64,000 nt of DNA, from the NCBI GenBank assembly GCA_030530205.1, contig JAUMVK010000005.1, positions 62,001-126,000 of the forward strand, written 5' to 3'. Made by a program: the position numbers and the translations under genes. Below, piece after piece: positions 58,201 to 64,000 of the stretch. The notes beneath the pieces were generated by a model, which ran no database searches, was not told where the DNA came from, and was given only the letters and a program-made list of their open reading frames with translations. Position 1 is the first letter of the stretch; every line of letters begins with the position of its first letter. Source of the DNA: RGIG3701 sp030530205 (GTDB lineage Bacteria > Planctomycetota > Planctomycetia > Pirellulales > Thermoguttaceae).

Positions 58201-58452
58201 TCGGGGCTGAACAGCGCTGACCTTGCGGATGATTTTATCGCTAATTACGTAAGCTCTCCCATTTTCACGGATCTGGCCTACAGCCAGTTGACGACGGGCG
58301 AGTTCGCCGGCTTGTATGCTATCACTGGTTCGCTCGACTCGAATGCCATTCCTGAACCGGCGACGTGGGCGCTGCTTGCACTTGGCGTGTTTGGGTTATT
58401 GTGGGGACGATGCTTCCAGCGTTGTCTGGGAAAAAACATTACAGATGCTTGA
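55261..58452 (+). CDS. Secreted autotransporter-type beta-strand-repeat protein with PEP-CTERM tail (1)
   Basis: 1063 residues. A signal peptide (about 15-38) precedes a long right-handed beta-helix of Gly/Thr/Asn-rich repeats (LTLSGASTYSGGTAITEGTVKV style), matching autotransporter-associated repeats. The C terminus has the PEP-CTERM sorting signal (AIPEPATWALLALGVFGLLWG). No outer-membrane beta-barrel follows, so the protein is probably sorted by an exosortase-type system to the surface. The last 14 residues (RCFQRCLGKNITDA) are encoded by a copy of the host repeat, which lengthened the tail. It is first in a row of three paralogues. Confidence 0.85.
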   Translation: MFISVNRLSLSTFRLLTRGTSLLLLFSVVFSCVDRVSGTDYTLTTRVKPNEAVFDGKTYTQLTSDDKLIVTAGAAQIWLAGSSATLDCNVDVSGKSYGSEKTGKIRMQMSSAQVANFNGTVNLVGDTYIGSHGWQNNQGTLYFNNQITGAGALIVAPGRYSVVHLNNTTSANNYQGNTQIGSTTCYNNSGNTNYGGTIILDADEQIPDALTMGSSCAGNLVMMSWADESDRLTSTLNLNGHTETVNGLVCADHLSVITGDENSKLIVGANNATSEFGGIIQGAMQLQKIGSGTLTLSGASTYSGGTAITEGTVKVTAPGTLGAGTATVASGATVEIGTSETPWTWGGGVINGDGTLKVTGSGSFVITPAAMQISNDGKLVVDGASVTLNNDSSEANGNYSGAEIFINNGGTVTFARSGSRDQFWISNQTTITFDENGGGTFNAGDNHSINLVNNSQTQFVTKGGATNYIKGASGFNLHGQSLTFDVAKGTSESGIDLELSARLWNNQGVIKNGPGTMSITCNNTNNGYRGKTEINAGTLVLAGNGTFGAGTSAITVASGATLKFAADLVNTTIANPISGAGTIVKDGTNTVTLTGTNTYTGDVTINGGSLAFLMDGTNKNLNVKKVSGSGDLVLRLAGGNYDTRLPNLVNNGFTGTISLVQEGGASGNKINSNGQTFEGFTFKVNPGTSIYIQGNEFKADVLLAGSGNSEGRGALRIANTVSGTVTVMSDAAMGFDGSRTVSGNIVSGAESGEVTLQLKPYDASGAYGTFTGSISDGDTGSKLGIRVVNGTQHVLSGNLSYTGATTVDSGKGLNLTGANTSLANSRAVNVNGTLNFTGYTGAEDMQFNNLTGTNGAIVGAGKNLKLSSDTESAFSGTIDVANLTISSGGFNLKGSTTGGITVGPNAVFSPGNSAGKAEVGGTFTLAADSSKLVMELGGTDPTQNDILIVSGDLALNDGKVFLQLAEGSALKGGDSFTAVLSGLNSADLADDFIANYVSSPIFTDLAYSQLTTGEFAGLYAITGSLDSNAIPEPATWALLALGVFGLLWGRCFQRCLGKNITDA

Positions 58453-58470
58453 AGCGTCATTTCCTCAAAT
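58403..58470 (+). repeat. Host repeat copy spanning the end of gene 1
   Basis: GGGGACGATGCTTCCAGCG, then a reverse partial copy (GATGCTTGAAGCGTCATT). It codes for the end of the first PEP-CTERM protein and fills the gap to the second. Confidence 0.65.
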
Positions 58471-58487
58471 TCCTTTAAGGTTTTAAA

Positions 58488-61400
58488 ATGAAATCGATCC
58501 CTATGAATATCAAAAAAGTATCCTTCCGCGCGGCTTTCGCAGTCCTTTTCGCAGCGGTGCTTTTGTTGGGTGTTTCCGCGCAGGCGCAGACCGATCTGGA
58601 CGGCTCGGACCTGATCGTTACCGGTGCCGGCCCGTGGAACCTTTCGTACACCAACTCGAATAATAGCTCGCAGTCGATTGTTGCGATCTATGATCTTGTC
58701 AACGGGACGCGATACACCTATACCGGCGCCTTTACCGGTAATCTGTTTATCGACATTACCCATCAGGGATACGCCAACAACGAGAACCGCTTTACTTTTT
58801 CCAACACAGGAAATAATTTTACCGGCGGCGTTGCGATGCACAACGGGATTTTGTTTGTTACGAACAGCAATCAGGCCGTCAATTTTGCCGGCGGCCTTAC
58901 GCTTGATAAGGCCGTTTTGATGGCGTTTGGCGATTATAACAATACCCTGAAAATCAGAGACGGCTCTTTCGGCGGTCTGCGCGCGTCAGGCGGTGGTATC
59001 CAGCAAAATGGGGTCATTTCCGGCAACGGGGACCTGGTGATCGTTACAGACGGTAACACGGTTACTTTGTCGGGCGCAAACACCTATACCGGTGTCACGT
59101 CGATCGGTACCGTCCAGGGCGGAGCCAACACCGCTGCGTATCTTGCTCTTGGAGCGGACAATACGCTGCCGTCCACGACCGTCGTGGAAGTCGGCAAGTC
59201 GCAAATCGCCACCTACGCCTATTCACCCGCGACCGCGAGCCTTGATCTCAAAGGCACGACGCAGACGATTGCCGGTCTGCATGGTTCCTCGATTGCGACC
59301 ATTACGAACTCTTCCGAGGATGCCGGGGCCAATGTGACCATCAACCTCGCGGCGGGAAAATCTTACGATTACGCCGGTTCGATCACCGGAAAGAGCGCGG
59401 CGCTTTTGACCAACCTGACGATCACCGGTGAGGGGAACCAGACGTTCGGCGGGAACATTTCCAACGTGAGCATCACCAGTTCCACGACGGGAACGCTGAC
59501 GATTGGCGGGAATACCGTCAGCCTTTCCAACCTTGCAGTCAGCGCGGGAACGCTGGATCTGACGCCCAACGTCAATATGACGGTCAGCGGCAAAATCACG
59601 CTTCCCGCATCCGCCGGGGGCCTTTTGGACCTGAACGGCGCCAATTTGACGTACACGTCCCCAAATACAGCCGACTTTACCAGCCTCGATATTACGAACA
59701 CCAACACCGAAACGCAGTCGGTCCTGACGTTCGCCCCGAGCGCGGATGTGTCCGTGACTTATGGCAAAAAGGTCTCCGGCAATACGCGCCTGGTCGTCAA
59801 ACTGCCGACCAATCAGAATAACGGCGACCGGTTCACCATTGGCAACACAGGGAACGATTTTACCGGAGGTTTGCTCATCGAGCAGGGAACCATCCGCGTT
59901 GACGATTACCGTGTTCTGGGAACGAGCAAGCAGATCGACATGAAGAACGGCAGCCTGATGACGAAACTGGCGTTTGATGATTACACGATCAACCTGGTCG
60001 GTGACGTCAGCAAGAACGAACGCGGCGCGATCCGCATGTCCGGCGCCAACATCACGACGTTTTCGGGGAAGATCACCGGCGTCGGCTCGCTGGAAATCGT
60101 CAACGACAACGCCTGCACGCTTACCAACACCGGGAATGATTATCAGGGCAAAACCTATATCGGGAATCTGGGCTGGAGAAAAAATTCTGGGTCAGACCTG
60201 GGGAATGCCGCTACGCTTGTCCTGGGCAACAGCGGCGTCCTGCCGGATACGACCGTCGTGGTGTTTGGATATGACGGTTCCAACAATTTGGCTGACGCGC
60301 CGTCTGGGACCCAGACTCTTAATTTAAATGGTCATGATGAAACCGTGGCGGGGCTTACGGATTTCCTGGGCAAAGGCGTGATCACGTCTTCAACGGACGC
60401 GACGCTGACCGTCAAGGCGGAGAACGATTACCGGTACGCCGGCGCCGTCAAAGATTCCGCGACCGTGGACAAGCAGGGGAGCGGGACGCTGACCGTTCTC
60501 GGGAACAATACCGGCAAGTTCGTCGTGAGTGAAGGGACGCTGGTCCTTTCCGGCGACAACTCCGGCGCGAAAGGCGTGACGGTTGCGGAAAACGCGACGT
60601 TGGTTGCGGCCGGTGAGAACGCTGCCGCGACCCGGATCGACCTGGCGGGCGGAACTCTGAAAGCCTACCAGTCTTCCATGCTGGATACTGCCACGATCAC
60701 CGCGACGGCGGGCGATTCCGTGATCGCTTTGCCGGTGGGCGGGTACAGCCGCGAGCTGTTTACGGGCACCTATAATAATATGTCCGACTTCACCAATCCG
60801 GAATACATCACCAACATGGACCCGATCGCGAACAGGGCGTATGTTCCGACCAACAACATGGCAAACTTCACGATCGACATTTGGGGCAACCCTGCCGCGG
60901 ACGAAAACAACACGAACCTCCTGCGGACGACCGTCGTCAACACGACCGACGCGCCGATCACGCTGGAATTCGGCTACACGTTCCGCAATGACGGTTACCT
61001 GGCGATCACGGATCCCGATGGAAACCAGACCGTCGTGCTGGATTGGAGTTCCGAGACACCGACTGCAGCGGCGGTTTCCCAAAACGGAACGTTCACTTTC
61101 GAGCCGGGCGTTGGTTATACCATCGAGGCCCGCTTGACCCGGTTCAATAAAACCATCGGCGCCCACAGCGGCGGCCTGAACGGCGCTGAAGGAACGCTCG
61201 TCGGTATGGGCGCCCGCGTCAGCGGAACGGACGGCGAGTACCTCCCGCTGAACTTCGACGGCAATAACTGGACGTTCGCCGACGGCAGTTTCACCATTTA
61301 CAGCGATGACGTTCATTTCTCGGCCCCGGTCACGATCAACGAGGGCGCGTCGCTCGCTTTTGATACGCAAAACTTCGACTTTGCCAACTCCGCGGCATTC

Positions 61401-62288
61401 AGCGGGGCGGGGACGTTGAAAGTCAATCCGAACGACGGCGTCACGCATACGTATTCCGGCACCCTCGGCGATTCGATCGCTCTGGTCAAAACGGGCGCGG
61501 GAACGATGGAGGTCACTGGCACGAACACCTACACCGGCGGGACGACCGTTTCGGAAGGCGTTCTGAAGCTCATCGGCGACGCGGTGGCGGCGAACGGTCC
61601 GACGACGCTCGAAGCGAACGGTACGCTGGAATTTAATGTTCCCGAGCAGACGAAAGCGCTGACGTTCGACGATACGAACAAGATCACCGGTGCGGGCCAG
61701 GTCACCAAGACCGGCGCCGGCACGCTTCAGGTCGAGGCCGCCGCAGGGTCGATGGAAGTGGGTGGCTTCACCGTTTCGGAGGGCCGGCTCGATATGGGCG
61801 GTTTTCTCACGGGTGATCTGACCATCGGCGATGGCGCGGAGTTCTCGCCAGGCGTTTCGATCGGTTCTTTGGATATTACGGGCGGCTTCATCCTTGGTGA
61901 AGCGGATGGCACCGGCGCGCGGATGATCGTGGAGATCAGCGGTTCGGACATCGACCAGAACGACCAGCTGATCGCTTCGGGGAACCTGATCCTGAATGAT
62001 GGAAGCGTCATTCAGCTGGAAATGGCGGAAGACTTCGGCCTGAACCCCGGCGACAGTTTTGAAGTGGTATTCCATGGAAATAACAGTGAAGATTACAATT
62101 TCGATGATTTCATTGAAACGTTCGTTGAAGCGGGCGATTTCACGAATCTGAAGTACCAGCAACTCAGTTCGGGTCTTTGGGGCTTAACGGGTACTTTTGG
62201 CGAAGCTTCTCCATCTGTTCCGGAACCGTCCACGTGGCTTCTGCTCCTGCTCGGCACGGTCGGACTGCTTTGCTGGCGGAAGAAATAA
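58488..62288 (+). CDS. Secreted autotransporter-type beta-strand-repeat protein with PEP-CTERM tail (2)
   Basis: 1266 residues. Signal peptide (about 10-33, ending SAQAQ), many beta-strand repeats (VTLSGANTYTGVTSIG), a middle part without repeats (about 760-960) that may be a binding domain, more repeats, and a C-terminal PEP-CTERM signal (VPEPSTWLLLLLGTVGLLCWRKK). It lies 35 bases after gene 1. Blocks of about 200 bases are nearly identical to gene 3 with no insertions or deletions over a constant offset of 3,886 bases. Confidence 0.88.
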   Translation: MKSIPMNIKKVSFRAAFAVLFAAVLLLGVSAQAQTDLDGSDLIVTGAGPWNLSYTNSNNSSQSIVAIYDLVNGTRYTYTGAFTGNLFIDITHQGYANNENRFTFSNTGNNFTGGVAMHNGILFVTNSNQAVNFAGGLTLDKAVLMAFGDYNNTLKIRDGSFGGLRASGGGIQQNGVISGNGDLVIVTDGNTVTLSGANTYTGVTSIGTVQGGANTAAYLALGADNTLPSTTVVEVGKSQIATYAYSPATASLDLKGTTQTIAGLHGSSIATITNSSEDAGANVTINLAAGKSYDYAGSITGKSAALLTNLTITGEGNQTFGGNISNVSITSSTTGTLTIGGNTVSLSNLAVSAGTLDLTPNVNMTVSGKITLPASAGGLLDLNGANLTYTSPNTADFTSLDITNTNTETQSVLTFAPSADVSVTYGKKVSGNTRLVVKLPTNQNNGDRFTIGNTGNDFTGGLLIEQGTIRVDDYRVLGTSKQIDMKNGSLMTKLAFDDYTINLVGDVSKNERGAIRMSGANITTFSGKITGVGSLEIVNDNACTLTNTGNDYQGKTYIGNLGWRKNSGSDLGNAATLVLGNSGVLPDTTVVVFGYDGSNNLADAPSGTQTLNLNGHDETVAGLTDFLGKGVITSSTDATLTVKAENDYRYAGAVKDSATVDKQGSGTLTVLGNNTGKFVVSEGTLVLSGDNSGAKGVTVAENATLVAAGENAAATRIDLAGGTLKAYQSSMLDTATITATAGDSVIALPVGGYSRELFTGTYNNMSDFTNPEYITNMDPIANRAYVPTNNMANFTIDIWGNPAADENNTNLLRTTVVNTTDAPITLEFGYTFRNDGYLAITDPDGNQTVVLDWSSETPTAAAVSQNGTFTFEPGVGYTIEARLTRFNKTIGAHSGGLNGAEGTLVGMGARVSGTDGEYLPLNFDGNNWTFADGSFTIYSDDVHFSAPVTINEGASLAFDTQNFDFANSAAFSGAGTLKVNPNDGVTHTYSGTLGDSIALVKTGAGTMEVTGTNTYTGGTTVSEGVLKLIGDAVAANGPTTLEANGTLEFNVPEQTKALTFDDTNKITGAGQVTKTGAGTLQVEAAAGSMEVGGFTVSEGRLDMGGFLTGDLTIGDGAEFSPGVSIGSLDITGGFILGEADGTGARMIVEISGSDIDQNDQLIASGNLILNDGSVIQLEMAEDFGLNPGDSFEVVFHGNNSEDYNFDDFIETFVEAGDFTNLKYQQLSSGLWGLTGTFGEASPSVPEPSTWLLLLLGTVGLLCWRKK

Positions 62289-62301
62289 AAAATAAAATTT
62301 G

Positions 62302-62330
62302 CGGAGACGACGCTTCCGGTGCCGTCTCCG
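62302..62330 (+). repeat. Hairpin repeat copy between genes 2 and 3
   Basis: GGAGACGACGCTTCCGG with a reverse arm (GCCGTCTCC) forms a strong stem. It is a divergent copy of the host repeat and could act as a transcript end or pause. Confidence 0.6.
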
Positions 62331-62367
62331 CAATGTTTATAATATTGAATCATTTTGAGGAAATAAG

Positions 62368-64000
62368 ATGAGATCCACCCTGGTAAACCGTGTTATCCTC
62401 TCCCACCGTTTTTTGACCTGTGTTTTGGTCGCGGCATTTCTGGCGGCTGCCGTTTTGGGGGATTCTGCGCAGGCGCAGACCGATCTTAACGGCGAGAATA
62501 AAGAGATCACTGCCTCTGGACCGTGGGGTGATTCCTACACCAATTCGAGTGATACGCAATCTCATATTACGATCTACGATCTCGTCAACAGTACGCGATA
62601 CACCTATAGCGGCTCCCTTACCGGTAATCTGTTTATCGACATTACTCATCAGGGATACGCCAACAACGAGAACCGCTTTACTTTTTCCAACACAGGAAAT
62701 AATTTTACCGGCGGCGTTGCGATGCACAACGGGATTTTGTTTGTTACGAACAGCAATCAGGCCGTCAATTTTGCCGGCGGCCTTACGCTTGATAAGGCCG
62801 TTTTGATGGCGTTTGGCGATTTTGAAAATACCCTGAACATCCAGGACGGCTCTTTTGCCGGTTTGCGTGCGTCGGGTGGCGCTCTTCAGCAAATCGGGGC
62901 CGTTTCAGGAAATGGGGACCTGGTGATCGTTACAGACGTTAACACGGTTACCTTGTCGGGCGTGAACACTTATACCGGTGTTACGTCGGTCGGTACCGTG
63001 AAAGGCGGGGCAAATACTGCGGCTTTTCTCGCTCTTGGCGCGGACAATACGCTGCCCTCCACGACCGTCGTGGAAGTCGGCAAGTCACAAATCGCCACTT
63101 ACTCCAATCTGCCCGCGACTGCGAGCCTTGATCTCAAAGGCACGACGCAGACGATTGCCGGTCTGCATGGTTCCTCGATTGCGACCATTACGAACTCTTC
63201 CGAGGATGCCGGGGCCAATGTGACCATCAACCTCGCGGCGGGAAAATCTTACGATTACGCCGGTTCGATCACCGGAAAGAGCGCGGCGCTTTTGACCAAC
63301 CTGACGATCACCGGTGAGGGGAACCAGACGTTCGGCGGGAACATTACCAACGCGAGCATCACCAGTTCCACGACGGGAACACTGACGATTGGCGGGAATA
63401 CCGTCACCCTTGCCAGCCTTGAAGTGACTGGTGGGGAATTAAAATTCGGCTCGGATGTCGCGATGACGGTCAACGGGAAAATGACTGCCCCTGGAACTGT
63501 CGATTTGAACGGTTCCAGTTTGACTTACAAATCTAACCTTGCGACCGATTTCAATAATGTCGCCATCACGAACACCAACACAGAGAAACTGTCGGTTCTG
63601 ACCATCGCGCCGACCGCCGAATTAGTCAATCAAACCTTTACTAAATCGGTTTCCGGCAATACGCGCCTGGTCATCAAATTGAAGACCAATCAGGACAACA
63701 ACAGCCGATTTATGCTTGGCGGGACCAACACCCATACGGGTGGTTTGTACATCGAACAGGGAACGGTCCGCGTCGATAATTACGCCGCGCTGGGAACGAG
63801 CAAACAGATCGATATGAAGCACAGCAGCCTGATGACGAACCAAACGTTTGCGGGCTACACGTTCAATCTGGTTGGCGATGCCAGCGCGGGCGAACGCGGT
63901 GCGATCCGGCTTTCCGGCGGAAACGGCAATTTTGACGCCAAAATTACCGGCGTTGGCTCTTTAGAGATCGTCAATGATGGAGCGGTTACTCTAACCAATA
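62368..64000 (+). CDS. Secreted beta-strand-repeat protein (3), truncated by the window end
   Basis: At least 544 residues, open to the last base of the window. A signal peptide (about 15-37, ending SAQAQ) is followed by the same repeat architecture as gene 2. A GAGG site lies before the ATG. Two blocks (62621-62821 and 63121-63345) are identical or nearly so to gene 2, while flanking parts differ by many substitutions. A PEP-CTERM tail is expected beyond the window. Confidence 0.85.
   Translation, partial: MRSTLVNRVILSHRFLTCVLVAAFLAAAVLGDSAQAQTDLNGENKEITASGPWGDSYTNSSDTQSHITIYDLVNSTRYTYSGSLTGNLFIDITHQGYANNENRFTFSNTGNNFTGGVAMHNGILFVTNSNQAVNFAGGLTLDKAVLMAFGDFENTLNIQDGSFAGLRASGGALQQIGAVSGNGDLVIVTDVNTVTLSGVNTYTGVTSVGTVKGGANTAAFLALGADNTLPSTTVVEVGKSQIATYSNLPATASLDLKGTTQTIAGLHGSSIATITNSSEDAGANVTINLAAGKSYDYAGSITGKSAALLTNLTITGEGNQTFGGNITNASITSSTTGTLTIGGNTVTLASLEVTGGELKFGSDVAMTVNGKMTAPGTVDLNGSSLTYKSNLATDFNNVAITNTNTEKLSVLTIAPTAELVNQTFTKSVSGNTRLVIKLKTNQDNNSRFMLGGTNTHTGGLYIEQGTVRVDNYAALGTSKQIDMKHSSLMTNQTFAGYTFNLVGDASAGERGAIRLSGGNGNFDAKITGVGSLEIVNDGAVTLTN

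Noticed and set aside
60390..62162. 590-codon open frame on the minus strand in the second PEP-CTERM gene
   Set aside because: Same cause as the previous case; no start site and no recognisable domain.

Overview
The window looks like a chromosomal piece of a gut-type member of the PVC group, most likely a planctomycete. Supporting signs are three large secreted proteins with autotransporter-type beta-strand repeats ending in PEP-CTERM tails, an anti-sigma/von Willebrand fusion next to an ECF sigma factor, a squalene-pathway FAD enzyme (HpnE), a SpoIIE-type phosphatase and a PaaK-like/ACT pair. Taxonomy is inferred from gene families only; no rRNA is present.

The core is an apparently complete 41.2-kb tailed-phage prophage (about 4,723-45,993) inserted in the 3' half of a tRNA-Ser(UGA) gene. 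A perfect 55-bp direct repeat marks both ends. The intact tRNA is at 45,941-46,025 beside the integrase; the displaced 3' end is at 4,723-4,777. Five integrase arm-type sites flank the two att cores in inverted orientation. Removing the prophage restores the host order hpnE - tRNA-Ser - tadA - MBL hydrolase, all on the minus strand.

Prophage layout: (a) 5.1-7.2 kb, a rightward beta-helix lipoprotein, probably a lysogenic cargo gene; (b) 23.0 to 7.3 kb, a leftward structural operon with a BRO-N/TM protein, tRNA-Trp, gpW-like connector, portal, fused protease/major capsid protein, two decoration proteins, tail completion genes, two tail tube paralogues, frameshifted chaperones, tape measure and tail tip genes; (c) 23.4-30.2 kb, a rightward operon with a papain-like peptidase and holin-like gene, tail fibre proteins and the large terminase; (d) 36.8 to 30.2 kb, a leftward replication operon (zinc ribbon, SSB-like protein, prim-pol, SF3 helicase), an iteron-rich origin and a lone sigma region 2 protein; (e) 37.3-43.8 kb, a gene of unknown function, a complete type I restriction-modification system and a small HTH gene; (f) the integrase.

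The most interesting signal is a dispersed 14-bp motif (consensus GGTTTYTAAYAACC) at 14 places in the prophage. It usually lies between genes or at operon ends, and its orientation nearly always follows local transcription. This resembles the stoperators of mycobacteriophage L5 but with an unrelated sequence, so a genome-wide silencing system is possible. The other strong candidates are the origin at 30.68-30.97 kb, the mirror-image divergent promoter at 23.3-23.4 kb with its structured 0.3-kb leader, and an internal ribosome binding site that lets the capsid protein be made separately from its protease.

Host flanks: on the left a SpoIIE-type phosphatase, Nif3-like protein, MBL hydrolase and TadA; on the right HpnE, a secreted cyclophilin, a sigma-70 factor, the ECF sigma/vWA pair, the PaaK-like/ACT pair and three tandem beta-strand-repeat PEP-CTERM genes. 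The third of these runs off the window end.
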